From: Albophoma yamanashiensis
Lineage: Eukaryota; Ascomycota; Sordariomycetes; Hypocreales; Ophiocordycipitaceae
Length of the DNA stretch: 64,000 bases
Direction of reading: 5' to 3'
Assembly: GCA_001600555.1 (NCBI GenBank)
Contig: BCKH01000005.1
Span: 3,100,001 to 3,164,000, forward strand
Shown here: positions 1-11,593 of the stretch, one piece after another
Position numbering within the stretch: position 1 is the stretch's first letter
Layout: every line of letters starts with the position of its first letter
The notes under the pieces: model-generated
What the model saw: only the letters and a program-made list of their open reading frames with translations
The model's database searches: none
What the model was told of the DNA's origin: nothing
Made by a program: the position numbers and the translations under genes

Positions 1-2
1 AC

Positions 3-946
3 CGAGCATCTCGTTTTTTCAACAAAATGAAGACGACCATGCCCATCCTCGAGGTCAAGCTCTACATCTACCAGCTCTTCCGCGCTCTGGCCTATATTCA
101 CTCCCAAGGCATCTGCCACCGCGATATCAAGCCCCAGAACCTTCTGCTCGACCCCAACAGCGGGATTTTGAAGCTGTGTGACTTTGGTAGTGCAAAGATC
201 CTGGTGGAGAACGAGCCAAACGTTTCGTACATCTGCTCCCGGTATTATCGCGCACCTGAGCTCATCTTTGGCGCCACAAACTATACTACCAAGATTGGTG
301 AGTACCGTACCGATGCTAGAACTTGGCAAGTTGATATGGCTGACTCGTGATACAGATGTTTGGTCCACTGGCTGTGTTATGGCCGAGCTTATGCTTGGGC
401 AACCGCTGTTTCCCGGAGAATCTGGAATTGATCAATTGGTTGAGATTATCAAGGTCCTCGGCACACCGACGCGGGAGCAGATTCGCACGATGAACCCCAA
501 CTACATGGAGCACAAGTTCCCCCAGATCAAGCCCCATCCCTTCAACAAGGTGTTCCGCAAGGCTGACGCCAACGCCATCGATCTCATTGCCCGGCTTTTG
601 GAATACACCCCGACCGAGAGGCAGTCCGCCATCGACGCAATGGTTCACCCGTTTTTCGACGAGCTGAGGGACCCTAACACCAAATTGCCGGACTCGAGGC
701 ATGGCTCTGGCCAGCTTCGCGACCTCCCTGACCTGTTTGACTTCTCCCGCCACGGTATGCAAACCACTCACCCCGATAAACCCTCGCAAAACATCGACTG
801 ACGTGCAGACAGAGCTCTCCATCGCCCCCAACTTGAACCCGCAGCTGGTTCCCGCCCATATGAGACCAGTCCTGGCATCACGTGGACTCGACATTGATAA
901 CTTCACACCGATGGCGAAGCAAGAAATGATGGCCAAGCTAGACTGA
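3..946 (+). CDS. gsk3: Glycogen synthase kinase 3 family Ser/Thr kinase, 5' truncated by window edge
   Basis: C-terminal part of a GSK-3/shaggy kinase. Exons 3-298, 356-754 and 813-946; introns 299-355 and 755-812. The frame is already open at the left edge (RASRFFNKMKTTMP), so the ATG at 27 is internal. Visible are the catalytic loop HRDIKPQNLLL, the DFG motif (LCDFGSAK), the activation-loop segment SYICSRYYRAPE whose tyrosine is the regulatory phosphotyrosine in this family, and the GSK-3-typical C-lobe with DLFDFSRHELSIAPNL. The C-terminal tail ends QEMMAKLD. GSK-3 kinases act in the cytosol and nucleus in growth, stress and meiosis signalling. The splice joins restore the family sequence exactly (TTKI-DVWSTGCV and FSRH-ELSIAP), so the family call is very secure. 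The N-lobe with the ATP-binding loop lies outside the window. Confidence 0.95.
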
Positions 947-2228
947 TTGCCACGATTCGGAATGGAGTTGAGGCGGGCGATCTTTCGCCTTTTCAAGGCG
1001 TACAGCGGTCCTGGAACATACTGCCCAATCCACACCCGACAACTGAGTCTACGGAGGATACTAGGGAAGTGGTTCGACACGCAAATCTGACTGGGAGGTT
1101 GCCAGGAAAAATCCAGCCTCGTGGCTCACGATGTTGGGGTGGGAAAGCACATGTGCTGTTCGCTCAACTGCAGACAAGAAGCACTGGTGTGGGCACGTGT
1201 GTTCGGACTGTCGGGCTGGACCCTCACCACGCTATGTGAGTGAGGGGACCTTATTGCGAGCCCCAGCAAGCTGAATATCTGGTGGACAGGCTACGGCCAG
1301 CCACCGCCGTGAAAGTACTACTTTGCTGCTTGGCGAGGGAGAAGCACGTTTTTAGACCGCGTCTTGGACCATGAGACGACTGGCTTTCACTTTTCTATTT
1401 CCTTTCGTTGTTCGCGTATCAAGACAGCCGGGTGGTGTCGATGTGCCTGGGAGAGTTGGATCGACCTTGCTCTACGCCGACGAATATTCGCTGCCACCTG
1501 TGGCTTTGGCAGGAAGTGGCTCGGCGGCGACCAATGTAAGCAACGGTAACGACTGGTTTGGATCAGAGGGCAGAGGGGGTGGTTGTCAAGATGGACCGTG
1601 TCGAACGCATGTCCCGACTGGCGAGTCTGGTGACGGAATGATGATTGCGGGGTAGCCATGTGGCCGGTATAGTTTCGAAGCAAAAGAAAAGAAAGAAAGA
1701 AAAGTGAGGATCTTGAATCTTGGTTTCAAAAGAATACATCGCGGCCCGGCGCCAAGGCTGCAGCAGCGAGGACGAGCATGTGGCAGCATATACATGGCTC
1801 ACGTGGGAACGGCCACTACCTTATGGTAAAGAGCAGGTTGAGAGGCTATGAGGTTTGAGCTTCCCAAACCGTCAATTGAAATCGTACATTGGCTCCTCGG
1901 TCCCTGTGAGAGTTATTCAAGAGGCATGAATTATTGAAGGAAGAATGCCACCGTTCCATCATCCGTGAAGCTTGTGTCGTGGTTCTCTGGCTGCCTGAGG
2001 CATCAGGCAACATCGCCTTGCGCAGTACGTACCTTCCTGCGCGCGCCTGACGTGAATCCTCGCAGTCGCGAGTTGCTCCGTACCTACCTTAGCGCAGCTG
2101 CATTTTCTCGCTAATCATGAGCTCCGTCGCCCAGTGACGCCAACCTCCCTCGTCGAGCCACGAGACGTCACCATCCAAACCCATTGAGGCTTGCGCACGC
2201 CTGATTTAGCTGCACCGAGGCTTGCACC
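947..2228. other. Intergenic region between gsk3 and cbc1
   Basis: About 1.3 kb holding the 3' flank of gsk3 and the promoter of the cap-binding gene. The open frames here are short, overlap on both strands and show no family resemblance. A one-mismatch copy of the recurrent 9-mer TACGGAGTA lies at 2074-2082 in reverse orientation. Nothing else is supported. Confidence 0.6.
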
Positions 2229-4812
2229 ATGGCTGACTACGACAGAAGACAGTCTGGTGGCTACAACCAGCGCAAAAGACGATATAGAGGTCTGTTGCGC
2301 GGCTGCGAAACGTGTTCGACTCGGGGCAACCAGTTGCTGACCCTCTTCTTGCTTCAGACGATGACGACCACTACGATCGTCGACACCAGCGCCGACGAAC
2401 AGACTCGGCGCCTGTTCCGGTTCGACTTCGTCGACAGCTCCTCGCGATCGCGGACTCACCACTGCGACAATGGGACGTGGAGGTGCTGTCGATTGCTCGC
2501 ATGGTAACCGACAACTACGACGACGAGCAGCTGCGGGATGTTTTTGTCAGCCTCGCAATGCAGTTGGCTGTTGAGCAGCCGCTTAAGACGCCGTTTGTGG
2601 CCGCTGTCGTGCTAGTTGCGAACGCGACGAAGCCCGAGCTCGTGGACATGGTTCTGGATCGCCTTGCGAAGGCAATCGATAGCAACATTGGCCAAGGAGA
2701 GTGGCGCCAGGTGAAACTTCTTCTGAAGTTCCTAGCCTGTATGCAGTCCTGTTTGGAGGGCGACGGCGTATTTCCGCTGCTGGAGGAGCTGTTTAGCCGT
2801 GCGGCTGATTTGCAGACTGCCAGCTCGGACGACGTATGTTATCAAGACGTGAGGCAACCCAGCGCCGCATGCTAACCTTCACTAGACAATCGGCACAGAG
2901 CTCGTCAAAATAATTCTCCTGACAATTCCATATGCCATGGCGTCGGCCCCAGGGCAATTTCAACAGAAGGCAGCAGATCTGATGGAAAAGACCGATATCA
3001 TCGCCTCTGAGCCTCACGCTCTGCAAGCCTTGGTTGATCCATACCTTTCCGAAGGAAAAGATGGAAGCCCTGCGGCATCTCCGAGCATTTGCATGCTATT
3101 GCAGAAGCAGTTACAGGCGGAAGCCTCCAAGAACTGGGAGCTCGCCTGTCTTCCTCGCCCCTGGCAGCTGCCGCTGGAGGAAATTGAAGCTCAGGACAAG
3201 CTTGCAAATGCCACGAAGCATGCGCTGCCTTCCATCACCGTCCCAGCCACCGTGGTCGCCGGACCTCGGCCGTTGTTCCCCGAGGTATACTTTTCTGTCT
3301 ATGCTGACCAAGAGACGGAGTCCGTTCCTGGACCTGCCGACATCGCGGCGTCGCTCGTCAGAGATGGCCTCGCCGACACTATCAATATTCTCGATTTCAA
3401 CCGAAATGCGGGTGCACGCTACATGATGGACCTCGACTGCTACTTTGCCGACGGCACATTTGTCAAGAGAGCGACGCCGTTTGACGAACTTCGCAACTTT
3501 CCAACTGGTCGTGCTACCTGGAAGCCAGAAGACGTCGCCGTAGACACCGTCTTTTCCCAGCTGTTCCAACTGCCCAAGCCTGAGCGCAAGGTCGTCTACT
3601 ACCACTCCGTGCTGACGGAGGCGTGCAAGCTTGCCCCGGCTGCCATTGCGCCCAGTCTCGGCCGAGCCATCAGATATCTCTACCGGAACAGCCCCCGAAT
3701 GGATCTAGAGCTGAGCTACCGCTTCCTTGACTGGTTCTCCCATCATTTGAGCAACTTCGGCTTCACTTGGAAATGGGCAGAATGGGCCGATGACGTTCAG
3801 CTGCCAAACCTTGACCCTCTCAAATGGTTCTTGCTGGGCGCGCTGGACAAGGAAGTGCGACTCAGCTTCGCCCAGAGAATCCAAAAGACTTTGCCCGAGC
3901 CTTATCGGCCTTTGATCGGGCCTGAAAAGGAGAAAGACGTACCGGATTTTAAGTTCAACAATCCTGGTGGGTACCACGTACTGTGACCGAGACAGTGCCA
4001 TCGCTAATGCGTATCTTGAACCGATAGACACCCCCTTTTCAAAAGAGGGCCAAGAGATTGGTGCCCTGCTTCGGCGAAAGGCTCCAGACGAGGACTTCCA
4101 ACCAATCATTGACAGCATTCAGACTCAGGCCGGCGAACATGCGCTGGACCCCATCGTGGCCAGCACCGACGTGTTCATGACAGCCGTCTGCTGGGTCGGG
4201 TCGAAGTCTCTCAGTCACGTTCTGGCCTGCATCGACCGAACCAAGGGACGGCTCCTTGATGCCGGGTCAGCCTCAGCCGCCGCGCGTGCGCAGGTCGTTT
4301 CGGCCGTGATGAGCTACTGGCAGGCCCACCCAGGCGTTGCGCTGTCCATCATCGAGAAGCTGCTCAACTACTCGATTCTCACCCCCTTTTCGATTGTGGA
4401 CTGGGCCCTCGTCGCCAGTACGCCAGCCAACGGCACCAACAACGGCGAGTCTCTCGGCCAAGCCTACATCTTCGAGCTGGTGTCCAACACTGTGGCTAAA
4501 GTGAGCGGCCGGGTTCGTCAGGTGCTTACATCGGCCGATGCAGACGGCGAGACCCGCGAGAAGGAGGTCAAAGCCATGAGGGACCTCTTCAACGCCATCA
4601 ACGACGCACTGACCAGCTGGGCTGCCGGCAACAAGGACCAGATGATGGAAGATGGCGACGGCTCGAGCGAGAGGGAAGCCATGATTCGTCGGTGGGGCCA
4701 TCGCTGGCTCAGGGTGTTCCAGCGCATGGCGGCGATTGAGGAGACGTTTGTCCTCGAGAGCCAGAAGGACAAGATGGTTACGACTGAGGATGGGGCCGCC
4801 GAGGACCAGTAA
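2229..4812 (+). CDS. cbc1: Nuclear cap-binding complex large subunit (CBP80, MIF4G domains)
   Basis: Four exons (2229-2289, 2358-2833, 2886-3966, 4028-4812) give 800 residues, normal for fungal CBP80. CBP80 binds the small RNA-cap-binding subunit CBP20 and couples capped RNA to splicing, export and decay in the nucleus. The N-terminus starts MADYDRRQSG and has a basic stretch (NQRKRRYR) fitting a nuclear signal. The first MIF4G repeat follows, with the family-typical LRRQLLAIADSP and VTDNYDDEQLRD, then the second and third helical repeats (GRAIRYLYRNSPRMD; EGQEIGALLRRKAPDEDF). The acidic C-terminus ends EDGAAEDQ. The third intron starts at GT 3967 and ends at AG 4027, which restores a D codon; the unspliced frame stops just downstream. 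The start is the first ATG in frame with the conserved region. The gene stands alone, with no regulatory motif I can defend. Confidence 0.93.
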
Positions 4813-5281
4813 AGCAAACGGCGCCTCTGCCTGTCCTCTTGTTTTCTCTTGCCGGCTTTGCTTCTGCGGTGTTAGGGTGAGGGAGGATGGAACTGTATAG
4901 TAGCAGCCGTACCGCGGAACTCTAGGCCTCGAAGGCTCGCGTCGCATTCAATGATAATCGGACAAAATGCCAGTAAAGAAGTCCAAACCAAATCTTGTTG
5001 GCCAAACAGAGACGGGACTACCTGCATATCTAGCCTTAGTTATGTGTACCAAACATCAAGCCATGTCATGTCATGCCTCCCTGCCCCATCCAGACACTAA
5101 AACGCCTGATGCCGCATCCGTTGTAGCGAGTGCCTTGCTGTCCCCAGAAGCCAGTTTTCCACCTAACGCCAAAGCAAATGCATGTGCTGCGATTTCCCTA
5201 TTCCTCTCCAGCCAAAGGCTCGAGGCAGCCTCGCGCATGAGATACAAACACGCAAGGTCAATCAGCCACTCCCTGCGAGGG
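4813..5281. other. Convergent intergenic region
   Basis: 3' flanks of the cap-binding gene (plus strand) and the RFTS-domain gene (minus strand). The open frames on either strand extend into the neighbouring genes and look like shadows. No RNA gene or repeat seen. Confidence 0.6.
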
Positions 5282-7752
5282 TCACGCTATCAGTCTCCGT
5301 TTGATCGGCTGTGGAGGCTCCATGCCGTTCACCGTCTGCTGTTGCTGCTGGTGGCCCTGCGTCTTCTCGCCCATTCGCTTGATCTTTTGGAGCAAATGAC
5401 TGCAACACCGTTAGACTTTGTATCCTGTCCGAGACTGGGCGAGGCTTCCTGCGGAAGTGCTGGACAATATCGCGGAACGCGTCAACGGCAGATCCACTTA
5501 GATCTGGGGGAGGGTCGCTGGCGCTGGCGCTGGCGCTGGCCGGCCGCGACGCCAGAGCCACGGACGCATCTGCTTCTGCGTGGTTACCTGTGCTGGGGGG
5601 AGTATCTGCCAAGGTCTCGCTTGAATGCCCCGAGGCTCGTGAAGGGCAATGCGAGCTAAACTGCACTTGGATGAGAAAAGGGGGGAAGTATGCGTACTTG
5701 ATGGGCAGATGCGGGCGGCTCTCGGTGACGGCGAGGCTGACCCTCTCGATCTGCTGTTCGTGGTCTCGAAAGTGTTCGTGTATACGTGCTTGGCACTCAG
5801 CGTCGTCGCCGCCGCGGACGATGAAGTCGCAACCGTCCTGCTCGCATGCCCACGTGTTGTCGGGGCCGTGCGGCACGGTTGAGGGGATCTTCTCGGCTCG
5901 GATGAGAATCCTGATGGGGTCTTCTTCAGGCGCTGCGACCACGCCGTTGACAGCAGCATCTGCGTTTTGCTGCGTCGGGATCTCTGGCGCATCTTGCATG
6001 ACATCGTCCCCGTCAGAAAAGTACTGCGAGCTCTTGAGGCCGGAAGCTTCCGACTCGGACTCGCTTTCAAGCTGAGAGAGGCGCCTCTTCATCGGAGGGT
6101 TGGCTGGTCGAAGGCTGCTCTTTTTGCCCGGTTTACGGCCTGGGCGTTTGAGCGTCTTGCCCCGAGGCACAGGCAAACTGTCGTCTTCGTTCCTGCTTGA
6201 CGGCCCGGCTGATGGCTGCGGAAGATCGGGTTTGGGCTGGCGTGGCATTGACTTTCGCAATACAAAGCTGACGGGAAAGTCGGATGGTTTGTAACATACG
6301 GGGCAAAACTCGGCCTTGGCCAGCTCCTGAAGAAAGGGCCAGACCTCGAGATCGCCGTACTTCGATTTATCGAGGCTCTGCAAGAGCGCCTTGGAGTTGT
6401 AATGCAGAATTTCCCGCACAGGAACCTTGTGACAGCCGGAAGTGCCGTCTTTGTAGTTGGGGAAGCGGTAGGTGAAGTACAGTTTGTTGAGCAGCGCGTT
6501 CAGCTTGACCCCTTTCTTGGTCACGACCAAAGCGTCGTAAGCTAGTTCCAGACCTCTGACGATCGTGGCGAACGGCGAGTCTGATGCGGCCGCCGCGTCC
6601 TCGACTGCCGACAGATCAGGTAGCTGTACAACTTCCTTTGGCCGATCCTTGACAGGCGGAGGAGCAATGCTTGACTTGACCTCAGGGGTAGACGTCTTGG
6701 CTACTGTGGGCGTAGTAAAGCTGGATCCTGCTGACTGCCCATTCGGTAGCCCGTCGGAGGGACGTGAAATTGTGTCTTCGCCGACCCTCTTCGCCACAGC
6801 GGGCGTCACGGTGCGCTCCCGAGGCTTTGGGCTCAAATCCGTGGCAGAAGGTACGGGGGAAGGATTAAGAGGATTCCTGTTAATGTTCTCCATCTGTTGG
6901 ACAAGGGCCTTCTCGAATCAGTATTGAGACCGCTTGGAAGCCCTCAAGGGGGAGGGATGGTACTCACAGCGTGCTCCGTGGTGAGCCACTTGTAGAATGC
7001 GGTGGGATGCCAGTCAAGCAGGGGCTCCGGTTGCGCGAACTGGCTGATGAAGAAACCAGCATGCTCATTGCAGCGCTCAATGACCTCTTCAAAGGTAGAG
7101 CCGTCGCCAACCCGTGTGGCGTACTGTAGAAAGATTCCAGAGAGCTCTTCCATCCAGCCGGCCTTTGTCTTCTTGGGCTTCTTCGGGGGGCGTCTGGAGT
7201 TGTATATGTCGACTAGGTTGTAGTACAAGGTTGTGGCCTCGCACATCCTTTTGTAGATGGGACGATACGCGGGCGAAGGGTTGATCTCGTACCAACCACC
7301 ATTGCCGGAGAGCCAGATCAAAGGGCTCCCGTCTGACGACTCGCCAATGGAGAAGGACGTGCACTTTCGAATCTCGAGAGGAGTAGAGGCACGAACTCGC
7401 ATGACCACTGCAACGAAGAGTCAGGCTAACACGGGAGAAGCGGGGGGGAGAGGAGAACAAAAACCGACGACTTACAATGTGACCTCTGCTGCGGTTCGTC
7501 GATGATGAGATAGCCGCGCACAATGAATGGCCCCCTGATGCCAACGTGTAGAGCATTCTCAAGCGTTTCGCCGTCACTGTTCAGGACCACGGCGTCGCGC
7601 AGCTCGAAGACGGGCCAGTTGTCCGAGGGGACGCTCTTGAGAACGCTGCGGACGACCGAGTGTTCCTGGCGCCACCGGATCTGGCTCTCGTCGACGCTCT
7701 CCACGCTCGACGTGGACGCACGGCGCCTGCGTCCGGCCGTTGCTCCAGTCAT
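5282..7752 (-). CDS. RFTS-domain protein, DIM-7/Raf2-like heterochromatin factor
   Basis: Four exons on the minus strand (7752-7476, 7407-6968, 6911-5698, 5399-5282) give 682 residues. The first 150 or so match the replication-foci (RFTS, DNMT1-RFD) fold: WPVFELRDAVVLNSDGET, then an exon junction (QQRSH-LVMRVRAS), then SPLIWLSGNGGWYEINPS and AYRPIYKRM. No methyltransferase catalytic domain follows, which separates it from DNMT1 and resembles S. pombe Raf2 and Neurospora DIM-7, adaptors of the CUL4 complex that recruits H3K9 methylation. Further on are a zinc-binding CPVC knuckle (AEFCPVCYK), a basic proline-rich linker (GRKPGKKSS) and a C2H2-like finger (CEQDGC...HEHFRDH). The last intron (5697-5400, 298 nt) is longer than usual; joining there gives NHLLQKIKRMGEK, like family C-termini. 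If it were retained, the frame would instead run to 5262. The domain is clear; the DIM-7/Raf2 orthology is inference. Confidence 0.7.
5517..5540. repeat. GCTGGC x4 hexanucleotide repeat
   Basis: Four perfect tandem copies of GCTGGC. They lie inside the last intron of the RFTS gene in my model; if that intron were retained they would encode an Ala-Ser repeat. Confidence 0.85.
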
Positions 7753-8536
7753 GGCGACGAGGCGACCATGAATGGGGCGAGTCGCGTGCCGTGTGCTGCT
7801 TCAACGGTTCGGGACGGGGCGAGCATTCGCCTGCCGACGCATACGGTGTGCCAGGGTACGGTCAGCGGCGGTAGAGGCGTCGAGTCTGCGACGCTGCCGT
7901 GGCGATGTCTGCGGGAGCTGCTCTCGAACCGCCGAGCGAGCGTGAGCGGCCGATGGGCGATCTCGGGGGAGCACGAGGAATGGAAGGGGTGGTGAGCTTG
8001 CACGGCGCGGCGGCTCGGCGACTGTCGCGAGGCGTGAGATGATGCAGCGGGTGGAGCGCGAGCCTCCGGGCGCGGCGGGCCGGCGAGAGTGTTGCACAGT
8101 GGGCTCGGGGTGGTGGGGCGCAGCGCTGGAGCGCTAAGGTGCGCACTACGGCGCGGGCTTGCAGCTGTTAAGCGTGCCCAAACGGGGCCTGGAGGGGGCA
8201 TGCAGGGCCTGAACCCACCAGGACCTGGCCTGTTCGCTGGCCATTGGCGGCCATTGGCGGGAGCCCTTGTCGCAACTGTCGCCGCTGCAGTCAACTTTTT
8301 TTTTTCCCTCCCAACCCGAAAGCCCTCGGGAGCTTCGCGAGGATCACCATCCCGCATATTCCCGTATCGCGATTTGGGGGTTTCGCGAGAGCGTCCCTTG
8401 AGCAGCCTCGTCCGCAGCAGCAGGAGCAGAAGCAGCCCTATCTGGCCTTGTCTTGCCCAGGGCAGCTTTGTCCCCGCGCCCTTCCCGAAGCACACCTACA
8501 CGGCTTCGCATGCGCCGAGCTGGAAAGGTCTTGAAG
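7753..8536. promoter_or_regulatory. Divergent promoter region, RFTS gene / PUS4
   Basis: 784 bp between two divergent starts (ATG at 7752 on minus, 8537 on plus). It is very GC-rich with a T-run near 8300. A long open frame crosses it into PUS4 only because stops are rare in such GC-rich DNA. No TATA box or known operator could be defended. Confidence 0.5.
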
Positions 8537-10095
8537 ATGGCTTCGGACGTCGTCCGCGATGGCGTCTTTGGTACGCTGCGCTCCCTCATACGGACGTGAC
8601 CACGCAGTCTCGCGGCGTCACGGCCCTGAAGCAATGCACTGACAAGCGCCGCGCAGCCATCAACAAGCCTTGCGGCATGAGCTCCGCGCAGGTCATCCGC
8701 GAATGCCAGCAGCACTTCAACCCCTCCGCCTTCTTCAAGCCCATGATCGACGCCGAGATTGCCAAGCGCCGCCAGGAATCGGGCGGGCAGTTCCGGCGGC
8801 GCAAGTTCGAGAAGAAGGCCTCCCAGGTCAAGGTCGGCCACGGAGGCACCCTGGACCCTCTGGCAACCGGCGTGCTCATCCTGGGCATTGGCTCCGGCAC
8901 CAAGATGCTCCCCCAGTTTCTCGACTGCACGAAGACGTACGAGACGGTCGTCGTCTTTGGTGCCAACACCGACACGTACGATCGAGTCGGTCGCCTCATC
9001 TCGAAGCGCCCCTACGATCACATCACGCGAGAGAAGGTGGAGAAGGAGCTCGAGAAGTTCAAGGGCAAGCAGACTCAAATCCCGCCTCTGTACTCGGCCC
9101 TCAAGATGAACGGCAAGCCGCTGTACGAGTACGCGCGAGAGGGGAAGCCGATACCCAGAGAGATCGAGGGCAGGGAGGTCGAGGCTCTCGACGTGGAGCT
9201 CCTCGAGTGGTACGAGCCCGGATCGCACAACCATCGCTGGCCCACGGAGGAGGCCGAGGCGGCCGAGCGGAACCTCGCCGAGCAGGTCTGGAAGGTGAAG
9301 AAACTGCAGGAGACGGGCAAGAAGCTGACGCCTGAGGAGAAGGAGGAGGACGACCAGGCGATCGCGGCGCACGAGTCGTTCAAGCGAAGCTTCGAGGAGA
9401 GGCAAGATGAGCTCATCAGGGACAAGCCGTCTAAGAAGCGGCGAACCAGCAAGGAGCCCATGATGTCTGGCGCGCTGGGGGCTTTCCCCCAACCCAGCTA
9501 CTCTCAGAAGGGTTCCAACCTGGTCCCCCCGTCCCCGGACAAGAACACGCCGCCGCCGTGGAAGGACGAGGGTCCCCCGGCATGCAAGATTCGGCTCTCA
9601 GTGACGTCGGGATACTACGTGAGAAGCTTCTGCCACGACTTGGGATCGAGGCTCGAGTCTGCAGGCCTCATGGCCGAGCTCTGCCGCACTCGGCAGAGCG
9701 ACTTCACCGTTGGAGGGACCAACACGCTCGAGTTCGAGGACCTGGCCAAGGGCGAGGAGGTCTGGGGCCCGCAGGTCGCCAACATGCTCGCGCGGTGGAA
9801 CGGCGAGCCCGAGGGCCACTGGCCCGGCACCGCTGCCGCTCCCTCTGCCAGCGGCCCCAAGCAGTCGCCCCAGGCGTCGCCCGTGAAGAAGGATGGTCGA
9901 AGGTCCTACTCGACCGAAGCCGGCCCGCAGACCGCCTCGCCCGGGAAGCGTAAGCGCTCCCCCACCGGGGACGTTGACTCGTCGCCGCGCAAGGTGGTGG
10001 CGACGGAGAAAGCAGTGAAGCCAGCCATGCTGGCGCCGAACAGCAGCCAGGCGCGTTCCGACGACGAGAAGTCATGGAACGGCATTGAGGACTGA
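8537..10095 (+). CDS. PUS4: tRNA pseudouridine-55 synthase, TruB family
   Basis: Two exons: 8537-8570 and 8657-10095, giving 490 residues. The tiny first exon encodes MASDVVRDGVF and joins after the intron 8571-8656 to AINKPCGMSSAQ, restoring the conserved KPxGxSS motif I of TruB enzymes. The frame upstream stays open far 5' of this ATG, but the product is not protein-like and breaks motif I, so I reject the longer start. Motif II, GGTLDPLATGVL, holds the catalytic aspartate. Further conserved blocks are YETVVVFGANTDTYD, TQIPPLYSALKMNGKPLYEYAREG and SVTSGYYVRSFCHDLG. Insertions between blocks are charged (EEKEEDDQAIAAHESF), as in other fungal Pus4. The enzyme converts U55 in the T-loop of tRNAs in nucleus and mitochondria. 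The tail of about 130 residues is low-complexity with basic patches (GKRKRSP). Confidence 0.93.
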
Positions 10096-10759
10096 TTGAT
10101 TTGCTTCGGCACTGTTATGAGAGTACCAACCTCTGAACAACCATAGCCATTGTCCAAGTGCAGGCGCGCGGAGTTTAGAGAACGCAGGGCTGGAAAATGT
10201 ACAGGCGTTGACGGTTAGCATGGACAATCAATCAAGTCCTCCACTCTTCTGTATCCCTCGAACGCTATCTGCACATGCCCAGAGAAGGATGAGGGTCATG
10301 GGGTAGCCATGGCTTTGTTGCTCCAATCTGCGACGCCAACTGGGCGGAGAATTATACGCAAAAGTAGATGCAGGGACAGGAATACGCACCCCCCTGGGCG
10401 CACGTGCACTCATGGTATTAAGAAGAAACTTGATCACGAGAAATGCGAACTGTGCCTATCGACTGATTAGGAGTGGTTTCTTGGTGCCTGCATTTGTCCT
10501 ATCATGATATCATGCCCATATGTATATGCCCATGCGATGTTCCTTTTCCGGTATTACTAGATGGACCCCTGCCACTGAAGCCTCGGCAATCTCAAGCCAA
10601 TGCAGCCCTGCGGCCCAGCAGCCGTCCGTCGTCATGATCTCGTCAATACAGAGCGCAATCCGAATACGTTTTGTATGCCCAGCCGTGCCGATCGGTAACC
10701 GTCTACACCTGAGCTGTCTTCGTTGCACGTCTATTCGTGTCCCGCCCGAGGAAGCCTCG
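10096..10759. other. Convergent intergenic region
   Basis: 3' flanks of PUS4 (plus) and the Sec2-domain gene (minus). Base composition is more AT-rich than the neighbouring genes. No gene or RNA recognised. Confidence 0.6.
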
Positions 10760-11593
10760 TCAGCTCTCCTCGAGCAGGTTCCTAACCCTCTCGATGCGGG
10801 CCACGGCCAGCTCGAGGCGCTCGAGGCGGCGCCGCTTCTCCACGTCGCGGCGCTCCAGCTCGCCGACGCGCTCCTCGAGGCGGGCGCGGGCGCGGCGCTC
10901 GTCGGCCACCATCTCGTTGGCCTGCTCGAAGAGGCTGACGCTCAGCTCCTCGACCTCGCGGCTCGTGGCGCAGAGGCGGCCCTCGGCCTCGCGCCGCAGC
11001 GTCTGCTCCCGCGTCAGCGCCTCGAGGAGGTCCGCCGGCGCGCCGCCGCCGCTTCCGGTGGGCGTCGTCGGGGAGGGCATGGCGCGCGGGAACGTCTCGG
11101 AGCGCGCGGCGGGCGTGGCCCTGCGCGGGTAGAGCAGCGCGGAGATGCGGCCGGGGGCGGACTGCAGGAACGAGCCGCGCGTGGGGCTGGCGCCCTGCTG
11201 CGGATCGAGCTGCTGCTGTCGTTGTGGGGAGGCCGCGAGGGCGGTGGGCGTGCTGGCCGTGGGAGATGCTGTTGCTGCGGCTGCGGCTGCGGCGGCTGCT
11301 GATGCTGCTGCTGTTGCTTGCTTGCTGCGCAGCTTGCCGAGCTCGGCCTCGTACTCGGCCCAGCGCTCGACGGCGGCCGTGGCCTTGTGGTTGAGCTGCC
11401 GGACCTGGGCTTCGAGCTCCTGGATGCGCCCCTGGGCGGCGAGCAGCTCGGCCTGCGTCTGCTCCACCGCCTCCTCAGGCAGGTCCCGGCCGCAGCTGGG
11501 GCAGCACGCGTCGGCGGCGGCGGCGGAACTGAGCTTCGCGGTGGTCGTTGCGGGCGCTGTCATGGCCGTCGTCACGATGGCGGTGGCGGACAT
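10760..11593 (-). CDS. Sec2-domain coiled-coil protein (Rab GTPase exchange factor type)
   Basis: A single-exon gene of 277 residues. The N-terminus has a CxxC knuckle (CCPSCGRDLP) followed by a coiled coil (QAELLAAQGRIQELEAQVRQ). A run of about ten alanines and a Ser/Pro/Thr/Gln-rich linker lie in the middle. The C-terminal 85 residues form a second coiled coil carrying the Sec2 signature EVEELSVSLFEQANEMV then ERRARARLEERVGELERRD. In yeast this segment is the nucleotide exchange site for the Rab Sec4 on secretory vesicles. The protein is short compared with yeast Sec2 (759 residues) and lacks a long C-terminal region after the coiled coil, so it could be a reduced Sec2 or a separate Sec2-like family. 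The domain is secure; a direct role in exocytosis is inference. Confidence 0.8.
   Translation of the reverse strand: MSATAIVTTAMTAPATTTAKLSSAAAADACCPSCGRDLPEEAVEQTQAELLAAQGRIQELEAQVRQLNHKATAAVERWAEYEAELGKLRSKQATAAASAAAAAAAAATASPTASTPTALAASPQRQQQLDPQQGASPTRGSFLQSAPGRISALLYPRRATPAARSETFPRAMPSPTTPTGSGGGAPADLLEALTREQTLRREAEGRLCATSREVEELSVSLFEQANEMVADERRARARLEERVGELERRDVEKRRRLERLELAVARIERVRNLLEES

Noticed and set aside
8089..8536. Longer N-terminus of PUS4 from the ATG at 8089
   Set aside because: The extra region is not protein-like, and reading through the intron destroys the conserved motif before INKPCGMSS. The short exon at 8537 restores it.
8344..9492. A 382-codon antisense open frame over PUS4
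   Set aside because: Leucine/arginine-rich shadow opposite a well-supported TruB domain.
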